DNA from: Megaustenia siamemsis
Lineage: Eukaryota > Mollusca > Gastropoda > Stylommatophora > Ariophantidae
Reading direction: 5' to 3'
DNA length: 64,000 bases
Assembly: GCA_032433765.1 (NCBI GenBank)
Contig: JAVIAB010000024.1
Location: 13,879,626-13,943,625 of the forward strand
Shown piece by piece: positions 1 to 11,834 of the stretch (position 1 is its first letter; each line of letters begins with the position of its first letter). The notes below the pieces were generated by a model. That model saw only the letters and a program-made list of their open reading frames with translations, made no database searches and was not told the origin of the DNA. Position numbers and translations under genes: made by a program.

Positions 1-81
1 TTTGAGTTAAAATAGTCTGGACCGGGTAATGTTTGAGTTAAAATAGTCTGGACCCGGTAATGTTTGAGTTAAAATAGTCTG
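1..81. repeat. 31-bp tandem repeat, about 2.6 units
   Basis: Units starting TTTGAGTTAAAATAGTCTGG occur at 1, 32 and 63. The first two are full 31-bp units differing by one or two bases; the third loses similarity after about 20 bases. The array probably continues to the left of the window. Confidence 0.9.
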
Positions 82-410
82 GCCAACTATGGGAGAATGA
101 GCGTAGTCTTCAACACAATTAATTGGTGTCTGTTTATAGAGCAGACAATTTAAGCAGCATTACAGTACCTCTAATGTGGTGAGAAGCAAGCTTAACTAGC
201 AGAACTTGGAAAATCAAGAAAGCTGGCAGAGCCGGCTACACTTCAGCTTCGATCTCAGGGTACATGGCTAGAGTCGAGGCTGTGGCGAATTATCGCTCTA
301 CATCAGTGACGACCAGCTTAAGGTTGACCGCGGGCCAAGTTATAGCCGAAGCCAGAGATCCATACATCATGATCAAAGACATGATCACGTACACCAATTA
401 TGAACCATTA
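82..410. other. Unassigned single-copy-like sequence
   Basis: Moderately GC-rich stretch between two minisatellites. I see no sustained open frame, splice-bounded exon, tRNA-like box or similarity to other parts of the window. Confidence 0.5.
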
Positions 411-1128
411 CATGGTGTGATTTAGTAATATATAAATCTGATGTGGTTTAGTAATATATAAATCTGATGTGATTTAGTAATATATAATTCTGATGTGATT
501 TAGTAATATATAAATCTGATGTGATCTAGTAATATATAAAACTGATGGGCTTTAGTAATATATAAAACTGATGTGATTTAGCAATATATAAAACTGATGT
601 GATTTAGTAAAACTGATGTGATTTAGTAATATATAAAACTGATACGATTTAGCAATATATAAATCTGATGTGGTTAGTAATATATAAATCTGATGTGATT
701 TAGTAATATATAAATCGGATGTGGTTTAGTAATATATAAACCTGATGTGATTTAGTAATATATAAATCTGATGTGATTTAGTAATATATAAAACTGATAC
801 GATTTAGCAATATATAAATCTGATGTGGTTAGTAATATATAAATCTGATGTGATTTAGTAATACATAAATCTGATGTGGTTTAGTAATATATAAACCTGA
901 TGTGATTTAGCAATATATAAATCTGATGTGGTTTAGTAATATATAAATCTGATGTGATTTAGTAATATATAAACCTGATGTGATTTAGTAATATATAAAA
1001 CTGATGTGATCTAGTAATATATAAAACTGATACGATTTAGCAATATATAAATCTGATGTGGTTTAGTAATATATAAATCTAATGTGATTTAGTAATATAT
1101 AAATCTGATGTGATTTAGTAATATATAA
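411..1128. repeat. 26-bp AT-rich minisatellite, about 27 units
   Basis: Tandem units with core GATTTAGTAATATATAAA. Variants with GATACG instead of GATGTG recur at intervals of several units, so blocks of units have been copied together. A few units are shortened (around 600-615 and 672-680). No coding potential. Confidence 0.93.
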
Positions 1129-1647
1129 TTCATGCTTGTACTTTAACAATATATTTTATAATTTGTAATAAGAAATTATTTATTAATTTCAAAATTACCT
1201 TCACATTATTTTTTTAAAAACTGACTTGGACTTTCGTGTTTATTTAAAGATATTTATTACAGTAGTTTCTGTGCATTCTTCAAGTGTGAAGAAAAAATAG
1301 ACTGGCGTGCGGGAACTAGCCCGAGGGCCGCTATTTCCTCATCACTGCTTTACACTATAAAAGTGTTTGGATCTAAGGGGCAATAATTTTAAAAAAGAAC
1401 ACTTGCCCCTCCACATGATCGTCTCCCCTTGACTCAGGTCCAGAGTGTGGGTCAGTGCGTGGTACTCCCCGACCTTGACCATTCTTCCATCTGAGGATCA
1501 CATAAACGCAAAATCAGTCTTGCAGGTCGTTAGGAAACACAAAAGCATATCCTATATAAGCTGAATATGAACGTTGATGTAACCTTTACTTTAACTACAG
1601 CAAATGAAGACACATATACATTATCCTTAACTGTAGTAAATTTAGAG
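1129..1647. other. Unassigned spacer
   Basis: AT-rich to about 1265, then a GC-richer stretch to about 1530. No exon, RNA gene or repeat copy recognised. A short open frame from 1567 only becomes recognisable where the retrotransposon fragment begins near 1648. Confidence 0.45.
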
Positions 1648-1945
1648 GAAGTTCTCAAAGAGGCCAACACAAAAAGGGAGCTCTTAAAAAACATCAGAAA
1701 GAAGCAATCAAAATTTTTCGGGCACATCATGAGAAGAGGAAAGTTGGAACACTTGGTTACAACTGGCAAAATAAAAGGAAAGAGAGATCGCGGACGACAA
1801 AGAGAGAAAATACTGTATAGCTTGGTGTCATGGCATGGAAAACAGTCAACAACAGAACTGATACGATGCACTGTAGATAGAAGATTGTGGAGGGACATGA
1901 TCGCCTACGTCAACCGGCATGGTACATGATGATGATGATGATGAT
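1648..1945 (+). mobile_element. RTE-type LINE 3' end (family A), 5'-truncated
   Basis: The translated frame, open to the stop at 1927-1929, matches the last ~90 residues of the RTE reverse transcriptase at 18859-20112: a lysine/arginine-rich segment, a conserved FGHIMRRGKLE block and the terminal LWRDMIAY block. It ends in a run of ATG triplets (1927-1948), the tail type of RTE elements. The reverse transcriptase core is absent, so this is a dead 5'-truncated copy. RTE assignment rests on the BovB-like C-terminal layout (YGCESW, WTD/WTA, FGH, GR(R/D)RGRQR, LWRDM blocks), visible in better copies here. Confidence 0.85.
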
Positions 1946-1954
1946 GATAGTAAA

Positions 1955-2546
1955 TTTGAAGGAACAGACCTGGAGACAGTTCAACTACCTTGGACATACT
2001 ATAACCAGTGATGGAAAATGTACAACTGAAATAAAGAAAAAAAAAGGAATGACAAAAAGTAATTTTAATGTCATGATCAATTAACACCAGGGCTAAAACC
2101 AAGAATTACAAAATGTTATATTTCCTCAACATTCTTGTATGGTGCAGAAACATGGACATTAGACAAGAAAACAGAACAGAAAATTTAGGCATTTGAAATG
2201 TGGTTTTGTAGAAGAAAAGGTAGAATTGAATGGAAAGAAAAGAGAACAAAAGAATGAAGTCGTAAAACAACTAAAAATGAAAAAAGAACTACTAAATACA
2301 ATCCAAACAAGATATTGAGATTGTTGGGCCATGTTAAAAGACACAACAGCCTACTAAATGTAATCGTGGAAGGGAAAATACAAGGTAAAAGAGGCATGAG
2401 GCAGACCAAGACCAATATGGACGAGTAACATCAAAAGATGGACAAGTCAACCTATGACAACCTGCACTATGAAAACAAGAGACAGTGCGGAATGGGGCTC
2501 CATAGTATCCAACCTTCGGAGACGGCACACAATGATGATGATTAAC
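1955..2546 (+). mobile_element. RTE-like LINE 3' end (family B), decayed
   Basis: Pieces of several frames together show an F/NYLGHTITSDGK block, an LYGAETWTLD block, GHVKRHNSLL, a GKIQGKRG block and RWTSQPMTTC near the end, followed by ATGATGATG. Frameshifts and stops near 2084, 2186 and 2260 make it a pseudogene. It abuts the ATG tail of the family A copy just upstream. Close relatives lie at 33515-34030 (+) and 43757-44135 (-). Confidence 0.8.
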
Positions 2547-2561
2547 TATAGTGAACCAGTT

Positions 2562-3347
2562 GTAATCAATGGTCACACCATAAACAATTTGCGATATGCA
2601 GGCGACACAGTCTTAATAGGAAATAATTATTCTGTTCCCCATATAATAATATGTCTCCTATATAATATAGAATAATAATATAGAAGTTCCCCATATAATA
2701 ATGTCTCCTATATAATATAGAATAATAATATAGAAGTTCCCCATATAATAATATGTCTCCTATATAATATAGAATAATAATATAGAAGTTCCCCCATATA
2801 ATAATATTTATGTATTATTATTTGTACCCAGTCTTAATAGCAGAGACGGAGAATAAACTACAAGAAATGATAGAAGCTATAGTGAAATAAAGCAATAAAA
2901 AAGGTCTGTCTGAATAGTAAGAAAACAGAGGTAATGGTCATATTGAAGAAACAATCATCACTATAATGCAACATAAAAAATAAATTGGAAAAATAGGAAA
3001 CAAGTGCAACGCGTCAAATACTTGGGTACAATAATAACATCAGATGGAAGATGCACCACAGAAATAAAAAGCAGAATAGCTCAGGCCAAAACAGCATTTC
3101 AGAAAATAAAAAAAACGTCTTATAGAACAAATCTATGACAACAGAACTGAGAGAGTTCATTGCTGCTATATAAAACAAGTTACGACCTATCGAAGCGTAT
3201 CATGGACAGTAGACAAACAAATGAAAAGACGATTAGAGGTCACAGAGATGCGATTTCTCAGTTGAGTGTTGAAAGTACACTGGACAACTAAAAAATACCA
3301 ACGAGGACATACTCAAAGGGACAGCTCCTGAAAAAAAAAAAACATTA
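2562..3347 (+). mobile_element. RTE LINE reverse transcriptase fragment (family A), interrupted
   Basis: Corresponds to 19300-19870 of the better family A copy. The catalytic Y-A-D-D is present as Y-A-G-D (codons near 2594-2605), so an active-site aspartate is lost. An insertion with target-site duplication breaks it at 2620-2828. Multiple stops and frameshifts follow, and a deletion near 3320 joins it to an A-rich end. Clearly non-functional. Confidence 0.83.
2620..2828. mobile_element. 209-bp AT-rich insertion with 12-bp target-site duplication
   Basis: The 12-mer CAGTCTTAATAG occurs at 2608-2619 and 2829-2840, on both sides of sequence absent from the intact family A copy at 19351, so this is a real insertion. 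Inside are three tandem units of about 50-52 bp containing ATATGTCTCCTATATAATAT. The outer parts resemble the AT-rich hairpin-like ends of the repeat at 6057-6494 and 6765-6918 (CTATAATAATA...TTATTAT, then TGTCCCC). No coding capacity; class unknown. Confidence 0.75.
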
Positions 3348-3360
3348 GATCATTTACTAG

Positions 3361-3455
3361 TACCATCATCATGTGCTATAACGGCTGCCGTAGGCAAGCA
3401 TGTCCTTCCAACATTTTCTATCCACGGTACATCGTATCAATTCTGTTTGTCTTTT
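3361..3455 (-). mobile_element. RTE LINE 3' terminus fragment (family A)
   Basis: Starts with CATCATCATG, the complement of the ATG tail, followed by sequence matching the last ~90 bases of family A in reverse orientation (compare 24172-24270). It immediately precedes the 33-bp minisatellite. Confidence 0.75.
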
Positions 3456-3468
3456 TAACTGTCCTGGA

Positions 3469-4665
3469 TATATAACTCTCTACAGGAGACATATCATGTT
3501 ATATAGAACTCTCTATAGGAGACATACCGTGTTATATATAACTCTCTACAGGAGACATACCGTGTTATATATAACTATCTACAGGAGACATACCGTGTTA
3601 TATATAACTATCTACAGGAGACATACCGTGTTATATATAACACTCTATAGGAGACATACCGTGTTATATATAACTCTCTATAGGAAACATACCGTGTTAT
3701 ATATAATTCTCTATAGGAGACATACCGTGTTGTACAGAACTCTATATAGGAGACATACCGTGTTGTACAGAACACTCTATAGGAGACATAACGTGTTGTA
3801 CAGAACACTCTATAGGAGACATAACGTGTTGTACAGAACACTCTATAGGAAACATAACGTGTTGTACAGAACACTCTATAGGAGACATACCGTGTTGTAT
3901 AGAACTCTTTATAGGAGACATACCGTCTTGTATAGAACTCTCTATAGGAGACATACCGTGTTGTATAGAACTCTCTATAGGAGACATACCGTGTTGTATA
4001 GAACTCTTTATAGGAGACATACCGTGTTGTATAGAACTCTATATAGGAGACATACCGTGTTGTATAGAACTCTCTATAGGAGACATACCGTGTTGTATAG
4101 AACTCTCTATAGGAGACATACCGTGTTATTTATAACTCTCTATAGGAGACATACCGTGTTGTACAGAACTCTATATAGGAGACATACCGTGTTGTATAGA
4201 ACTCTCTATAGGAGAGATACCGTGTTGTATAGAACTCTCTATAGGAGACATACCGTGTTGTATAGAACTCTCTATAGAAGACATACCGTGTTATATATAA
4301 CTCTCTATAGGAGACATACCGTGTTGTACAGAACTCTATATAGGAGACATACCGTGTTGTATAGAACTCTCTATAGGAGACATAACGTGTTGTACAGAAC
4401 TCTATATAGGAGACATACCGTGTTGTATAGAACTCTCTATAGGAGACATAACGTGTTGTACAGAACTCTATATAGGAGACATACCGTGTTGTACAGAACT
4501 CTCTATAGGAGACATACCTTGTTGTATAGAACTCTCTATAGGAGACATACCGTGTTGTATAGAACTCTCTATAGGAGACATACTGTGTTATATATAACTC
4601 TCTATAGGAGACATACCGTGTTGTATAGAACTCTCTATAGGAGAGATACTTGGTTATATAGAACT
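3469..4665. repeat. 33-bp minisatellite, about 36 units
   Basis: Units contain TATAGGAGACATACCGTG followed by TTRTATAGAACTCTC-like sequence. Variant types are clustered: TTATATATA at the left, TTGTACAGAACA in the middle, TTGTATAGAACT to the right, as expected for local unit copying. Since 33 is divisible by three and one frame lacks stops, the array yields a long apparent protein of 11-residue repeats; I regard that as an artefact. Confidence 0.95.
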
Positions 4666-5002
4666 ATCTTTGCCTCTAATGAAACAAGTTTATTATGTAA
4701 AACGACATCAACTTTCAAAAACTAGATTTACAACACATGTTGACAAATGTCTGAATCTTTCCCCATTGGATGATAATTCATTATTATATTCAAGGGAAAC
4801 AATCACCGCAGTGTCAATCATTTGCGATTCAACCTAATTTTATGTCAAATAAAACAAGACGCAACTGTATGTCTTCGGAATTAATTATGTGTCTTATTTT
4901 GATATCAACGCGTGCAACGAAGTGTTGATAGGAGATGCAATTCCCCCTAAACCATATCCCTGAGTCAAGTGTGTCTTATTAATCATTATTAGGCAATACT
5001 AT
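4666..5002. other. Unassigned AT-rich spacer
   Basis: No open frame, repeat copy or RNA signal recognised between the 33-bp array and the next RTE fragment. Confidence 0.5.
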
Positions 5003-5555
5003 TACTGGATGTACAACAGAGGTGAGATGCAGAATGGCTCAGGCAGAAGCAGCTTTCCAAAAAATGAGGAAGATACTATGCAATCCATTTTTGACAATAG
5101 AAACAAGAAAAATAGTTCTTAAATGTTATGTAGAGTCAATCTTAATATATGGATGTGAATTATGGACAATAGGACAACAGACAAGAAAATCACTGGAGTC
5201 TGTAGAAATGTGGTTTTACAGAAGAATGTTGAGAATACCATGGACAGCTAAGAAGAGTAATGAAAACGTTCTGAAAGAGGCCAAAGCAAAGAGAGAGCTA
5301 ATTTACAATATTAGGAAGTTACAATTATTGTTTTTTTGGCCATGTAATGAGAAGAGAACAGCTGGAATATATTGTAACAACAGGAAAAATTGAGGGACGA
5401 AGAGATAGAGGGAAGCAAAGAGAAAAAATACCAGACAGCTTAAGAGAATGGCTTAGCAGAAGGTCAACAACAGAAATGATAAATAACTGTCGGGATCGAA
5501 AATTGTGGAGTGACATGATCACCTACGCCAGCAGGCCCTGTACTTGATGATGATT
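5003..5555 (+). mobile_element. RTE-type LINE 3' end (family C), one frameshift
   Basis: Two overlapping frames (5022-5393 and 5347-5547) together cover the C-terminal third of an RTE polyprotein. Blocks seen are RMAQAEAAFQKMRKIL, a YGCELWTIG block, WFYRRMLRIPW, then MRREQLEYIVTTGKIEGR and KLWSDMI. A single frameshift near 5335-5350, in a T-run, separates them. A short TGATGATGA tail follows. It lacks the palm domain, so it is a dead 5'-truncated copy. Other family C copies lie at 14143, 15565, 26450, 28331, 28810, 37921 and 44233. Confidence 0.87.
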
Positions 5556-6056
5556 GTTGCTGGGAGTTATGTAATAGCATGATTTTTCTTTGAGATTTGA
5601 ACGCAAGTCTTTGAGGTGGTTGAAGTAGAGGGTAATGATAGCTCTCGCATGAAGAAAAACATGGACACTAAATAAGGAAGACGGTGAGCAAATATAGTTC
5701 CTTCATACTGCGTTTATATATGGACGAGTCCGACCGCCACTGTCACCGCGGTGAGGGGAGAAAAGAATTGAGCCTCTGTTATCTACTACGCTTGTCGCAA
5801 GAGGCCACTAAGGAGGGTTGAAATCGTCCCCTGTGCTGTCGAGTAGGACGTGAATGGAGCGACCTTGTCAAATTAATTTACCGATGCATTTTGGGTAATG
5901 TTGTGACAACTGGTGGAGCGGGTATGGGAAACTCCTGTCGGCAATGACATTTTTTGCGAGGGTAGAAAAGAATAGGAAGGAGTTGAGTGGTGAGAAAGAA
6001 ATATAGGGAAGGTTTGAAAATCTGAAAAAATAGTGCATGTAGAAGAAATAAAATAT
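5556..6056. other. Unassigned sequence
   Basis: Mixed GC content with a GC-rich patch at 5725-5870. No exon, RNA gene or family member recognised. The right part may belong to the repeat that becomes recognisable at 6057, but I see no second copy to prove it. Confidence 0.4.
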
Positions 6057-6494
6057 AGTACGGGTTCAATCCTGCTTCGGACCATATATTGTTTTTTTGT
6101 TTTTTTCTGTTTTTGTTTTTTTGTCATTTTTTCTGATTGCTGTAAAACATACCTGTTTCTCCTATGATTCCCTGAATTTTTGCCTCGGAAGTTCCCCTCT
6201 ATAATAAAAAAAAAGTAAAGAGCCCCCGTCACGCCAAGTGGCGTATAGGGGAATATGGTGTAAGTGACCATACATTTTATAGACCTTCAGCACATTATTT
6301 TGGGGGTAATGTGGTCGGCATTACGCCCGTGCTGCTTTATTTTCCCAGAAAAAATGCAGTACCCATTTAAGGCTGGGTGAACTTGGAAGCTGTCGGTTGG
6401 GAACGAACCCTACCCATTGTCCTTTGTAGTCCAGTTTGCTGAACACTGAGCTATTTCTATAATAATATTCATTTACTATTATTTGTCTCCAGTA
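6057..6494 (+). repeat. Dispersed repeat (family G), split by a SINE at 6208-6455
   Basis: Sequence from GGGTTCAATCCTGCTTCGGA through CCTCGGAAGTTCCCCTCTATAA matches 6765-6918. The GGTTCAATCC-like motif resembles a pol III B box, so this could be a tRNA-derived SINE, though no convincing A box is seen. Its AT-rich hairpin-like 3' part resumes at 6466 after the inserted SINE and ends near TTTGTCTCCAG. Confidence 0.6.
6208..6455 (-). mobile_element. tRNA-derived SINE, main family, copy 1
   Basis: On the minus strand it runs from a decayed tRNA-like head through the GGTTCG-type B box, the GGCTGGGT-complement region and a tail near CGCCAAGTGGCG, ending in GTAAAG-complement plus an A/T run. TCTATAATAA at 6198-6207 and 6456-6465 flanks it as a 10-bp TSD. 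It sits inside a family G repeat, so it is the younger insertion. Confidence 0.85.
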
Positions 6495-6764
6495 TATAAC
6501 CACTGGAAACTACTATTCGTGCAGTTTCGTCCAATAATTGTTTGTCTGTAACACAAGTATTCAACCCTACTGGGAGATACTTGCCTTAATAGGAAAGTAC
6601 AAAAATACAAGTTATTCCCGTGCTGTGATTGTAAAGCTATGCTTTAGTCATGAGAATGTCTGCGCGTAAGACATTGTCCACAATAGCTAATTTTTTTAGT
6701 TAACTGAGGGCAGTGTTCCCAAGCATTCGGCTTCTCGTGGCAAGGCGCAGTGCCATGGAGTACG
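6495..6764. other. Unassigned sequence
   Basis: No recognised feature. The last part leads into a second family G copy. Confidence 0.4.
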
Positions 6765-6918
6765 GATTCGATCCTGCTTCGAACTATATATTGTTCTTTG
6801 TCTGTCATTTCTTTCTGAGTGTTGTAATACATACCTATTCCTCCTATGATTCAATGAATTATCGCCTCGGAAGTTTCCCTCTATAATAATACTCATTTGT
6901 TATTATATGTCCCCAGAA
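6765..6918 (+). repeat. Dispersed repeat (family G), copy 2
   Basis: Shares the B-box-like GATTCGATCCTGCTTCG and the downstream ATACCTATTCCTCCTATGAT and CCTCGGAAGTTTCCCTCTAT segments with 6057-6207. It ends with an imperfect ATAATAAT/ATTATTAT inverted repeat and TGTCCCCAG. Uninterrupted, so it shows the intact join that the other copy lost. Confidence 0.6.
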
Positions 6919-6982
6919 CAAATAGAACGCTGGACAGATAGAGCGACAACGCGTTCATTTACAGAAAGTCAACTTAACAGAA

Positions 6983-7316
6983 GAAGAAGAGGGACTGGTT
7001 GGTTTCGAGGCAAGACGCCGGCGTAGAAACAGATAGATTGTGTGTTCAAATCCCGGCTGCACCGGTTGGGATTTTTATTTATGATTCCTCTCTGCAGCAA
7101 CCACCCCTGGTCTCAGCAGCGAGGCCCGGCTTGAAACGTCAATTATTCATCGACGGAAAAAAATATGAGTACCTCCGAAGACGGAGTTATCTGCCTGTGC
7201 GGCGAGGGACCCATGTGCACATGCTGTCAGGGAAACATGGATTAACACGTAACATTCAGTTCCTTGTCTTTACGGACTTCGTCAGTGGTAAAAAGCTGGC
7301 GAACGAAAAAAAAATC
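6983..7316 (+). mobile_element. tRNA-derived SINE (family H), copy 1
   Basis: The head contains an A-box-like TGGTTGGTTTCGAGG and a B box GTTCAAATCCC followed by GGCTGCACC, a good tRNA-like layout. A ~250-bp body follows with GGTCTCAGCAGCGAGGCC and GAAGACGGAGTTATCTGCC. CTTAACAGAA at 6973-6982 and 7317-7326 is a plausible 10-bp TSD. A second copy lies at 15004-15328 in the opposite orientation. Confidence 0.78.
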
Positions 7317-7326
7317 TTAACAGAAA

Positions 7327-7470
7327 AATACAGGTAAGGGAGGCAGAGGGAGACAAGACATGAAAGTAGAAATATAATTTAAGTAAAGGGACAGGGGAAA
7401 GGAGGGAAAAAGTAAGTTTGTTCTTTTCGGTGGGCAACGATCAATTGCGTAATACACCTTTGGGGATGCT
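7327..7470. other. Short purine-rich spacer before the 30-bp array
   Basis: GGGAGGCAGAGGGAGACAAG-like purine-rich sequence. No other feature. Confidence 0.4.
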
Positions 7471-10400
7471 ACTATATACTACACAACACAAACATCACCT
7501 ACTATAGACTACACAATACAAGCATCACCTACTATAGACTACACAATACAAGCATCACCTACTATAGACTACACAATACAAGCATCACCTACTATAGACT
7601 ACACAACACAAACATCACCTACTATATACTACACAACACAAACATCACCTACTATACACTACACAATACAAGCATCACCTACTATACACTACCCAATACA
7701 AGCATCACCTACTATAGACTACACAATACAAGCATCACCTACTATAGACTGCACAGCACAAGCATCACCTACTATAGACTACACAGCACAAGCATCACCT
7801 ACTATAGACTACACAGCACAAGCATCACCTACTATAGACTACACAGCACAAACATCACCTACTAAAGACTGCACAGCACAAGCATCACCTACTATAGACT
7901 GCACAGCACAAGCATCACCTACTATATACTACACAATACAAGCATCACCTACTATACACTATACAATACAAGCATCACCTACTATACACTACACAATACA
8001 AGCATCACCTACTATAGACTACACAATACAAGCATCACCTACTATAGACTACACAATACAAGCATCACCTACTATACACTACACAATACAAGCATCACCT
8101 ACTATACACTACACAATACAAGCATCACCTACTATACACTACACAATACAAGCATCACCTACTATACACTACACAATACAAGCATCACGTACTATAGACT
8201 GCACAGCACAAGCATCACCTACTATAGACTACACAGCACAAGCATCACCTACTATAGACTACACAGCACAAACATCACCTACTATAGACTACACAATACA
8301 AGCATCACCTACTATAGACTACACAATACAAGCATCACATACTATACACTACACAATACAAGCATCACCTACTATAGACTACACAAGACAAACATCACCT
8401 ACTATAGACTACACAATACAAACATCAATTACTATAGACTACACAATACAAGCATCACCTACTATAGACTACACAAGACAAACATCACCTACTATACACT
8501 ACACAATACAAGCATCACCTACTATAGACTACACAATACAAGCATCACCTACTATAGACTACACAATACAAGCATCACCTACTATAGACTACACAATACA
8601 AGCATCAGCTACTATAGACTACACAATACAAGCATCACCTACTATAGACTACACAAGACAAACATCACCTACTATACACTACACAATACAAGCATCACCT
8701 ACTATAGACTACACAATACAAGCATCACCTACTATAGACTACACAATACAAACATCATCAACTATAGACTACACAAGACAAACATCACCTACTATACACT
8801 ACACAATACAAGCATCACCTACTATAGACTACACAATACAAACATCACCTACTATACACTACACAATACAAGCATCACCTACTATACACTACACAATACA
8901 AGCATCACCTACTATAGACTACACAAGACAAACATCACCTACTATACACTACACAATACAAGCATCACCTACTATAGACTATACAATACAAGCATCACCT
9001 ACTATAGACTACACAAGACAAACATCACCTACTATACACTACACAATACAAGCATCACCTACTATAGACTACACAATACAAGCTTCACCTACTATAGACT
9101 ACACAAGACAAACATCACCTACTTTACACTACACAATACAAGCATCACCTACTATAGACTACACAATACAAACATCACCTACTATACACTACACAATACA
9201 AGCATCACCTACTATAGACTACACAGCACAAACATTACTTACTATACACTACACAATACAAGCATCACCTACTATAGACTACACAGTACAAACATCACGT
9301 ACTATAGAATACACAAGACAAACATCACCTACTATAGACTACACAACACATGTATCACCTACTATAGACTACACAATACAAGCATCACCTACTATAGACT
9401 ACACAATACAAGCATCACATACTATACACTACACAATACAAGCATCACCTACTATAGACTACACAAGACAAACATCACCTACTATACACTACACAATACA
9501 AGCATCACCTACTATAGACTACACAATACAAGCATCACCTACTATAGACTACACAATACAAGCATCACCTACTATAGACTACACAATACAAGCATCACCT
9601 ACTATAGACTACACAATACAAGCATCACCTACTATAGACTACACAAGACAAACATCACCTACTATACACTACACAATACAAGCATCACCTACTATAGACT
9701 ACACAATACAAGCATCACCTACTATAGACTACACAATACAAACATCATCAACTATAGACTACACAAGACAAACATCACCTACTATACACTACACAATACA
9801 AGCATCACCTACTATAGACTACACAATACAAACATCACCTACTATACACTACACAATACAAGCATCACCTACTATACACTACACAATACAAGCATCACCT
9901 ACTATAGACTACACAAGACAAACATCACCTACTATACACTACACAATACAAGCATCACCTACTATAGACTATACAATACAAGCATCACCTACTATAGACT
10001 ACACAAGACAAACATCACCTACTATACACTACACAATACAAGCATCACCTACTATAGACTACACAATACAAGCTTCACCTACTATAGACTACACAAGACA
10101 AACATCACCTACTTTACACTACACAATACAAGCATCACCTACTATAGACTACACAATACAAACATCACCTACTATACACTACACAATACAAGCATCACCT
10201 ACTATATACTACACAGCACAAACATTACTTACTATACACTACACAATACAAGCATCACCTACTATAGACTACACAGCACAAACATCACGTACTATAGAAT
10301 ACACAAGACAAACATCACCTACTATAGACTACACAACACATGTATCACCTACTATAGACTACACAACACAAACATCACCTACTATAGACAATACAACACA

Positions 10401-11579
10401 AACATCACATACTATAGACTACACAACACAAACATCACCTACTATAGACTACACAATACAAGCATCACCTACTATAGACTACACAGCACAAACATCACTA
10501 CTATAGACTACACAATACAAACATCACCTACTATAGACTACACAGCACAAACATCACCTACATACACTACACAATACAAGCATCACCTACTAATGACTAC
10601 ACAATACAAGCATCAACCTACTATAGACTACACAGCACAAACATCACCTACTATAGAATACACAAGACAAACATCACCTACTATGGACTACACAATACAA
10701 ACATCACCTACTGTAGACTACACAATACAAACATCACCTACTGTAGACTACACAACACAAACATCACCTACTATAGACTACACAACACAAACATCACCTA
10801 CTAGAGATTACACAGTACAAGTATCACCCACTATAGACTACACAGCACAAACATCACCTACTATAGACTACACAACACATGTATCACCTACTATAGACTA
10901 CACAACACGTGTATCACATACTATAGACTACATAGCACAAACATCACCTACTATAGACTACACAGCACACGTATCACTTACTATAGACTACACAACACAA
11001 GCATCACCTACTATAGACTACACAGCTCAAACATCACCTACTATAGACTACACAGCACAAGCATCACCTACTATAGACTACACAGCACAAGCATCACCTA
11101 CTATAAACTACATAGCACAAACATCACCTACTATAGACTACACAATACAAGTATCACCTACAATAGACTACACAGCACAAGTATCACTTACTATAGACTA
11201 CACATCACAAGCATCACCTACTATAGACTACACAGCACAAGTATCACCTACTATAGACTACACAGCACAAGCATCACCTACTATATACTACACAGCACAA
11301 GTATCACCTACTATAGACTACACAGCACAAGTATCACCTACTATAGACTACACAGCACAAGTATCACCTTCTATACACTACACAACACAAGCATCACCTA
11401 CTATATACTACACAACACAAACATCACCTACTATAGACTACACAACACAAACATCACCTACTATAGACTACACAACACAAACATCACCTACTATAGACTA
11501 CACAACACAAACATCACCTACTATAGACTACACAACACAAACATCACCTACTATAGACTACACAACACAAGTATCACTT
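7471..11579. repeat. 30-bp minisatellite, about 137 units (4.1 kb)
   Basis: Units read ACTATAGACTACACAATACA then AGCATCACCT, perfectly phased at 30 bp from 7471 to about 10500. One base is lost there and phase then holds to the end. Variant positions (ATAGAC/ATACAC; ACAATACA/ACAAGACA/ACAGCACA/ACAACACA; AGCATC/AACATC/GTATC) show regional homogenisation. Units 8461-9360 recur with only a few differences at 9451-10350, an offset of exactly 990 bp. A 10-residue-repeat open frame over the last 1.1 kb is a by-product of the 30-bp period. Confidence 0.97.
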
Positions 11580-11834
11580 ACGTTGCATTTGTTGAATTGT
11601 CGTGCTGCCAATCCGGTCTCCGTTCAAAAACTGTACCCTGCCCTTCAAAGGAAATCGTCAAGAAGAATCAAATATTCAAATTTATGGATGGGCCAATGAA
11701 GGATTTTTTGAAACAACTTAAACTGTAGTATCAACATATGTTTGTACCTAGTGATTTGCCTATCTGAATGAAGTACCATACCCACAGTGAATGGTGGTAG
11801 AGGTGTGTCATTATTTAAACCATACAACTATCTT
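11580..11834. other. Unassigned spacer
   Basis: Follows the last 30-bp unit. No recognised exon, RNA or repeat copy. Confidence 0.45.

Noticed and set aside
3400..4725. 441-codon plus-strand open frame of 11-residue repeats
   Set aside because: It is the translation of the 33-bp minisatellite. Period divisible by three and no stop in the unit explain it. Its start lies in an antisense LINE tail.
7471..11579. CRISPR array
   Set aside because: Units are contiguous and nearly identical with no unique spacers; the same applies to the other arrays. The surrounding DNA is eukaryotic.
10593..11699. 368-codon frame of 10-residue T-I-D-Y-T repeats
   Set aside because: By-product of the 30-bp minisatellite. 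Earlier parts of the same array are closed by phase, not by selection.
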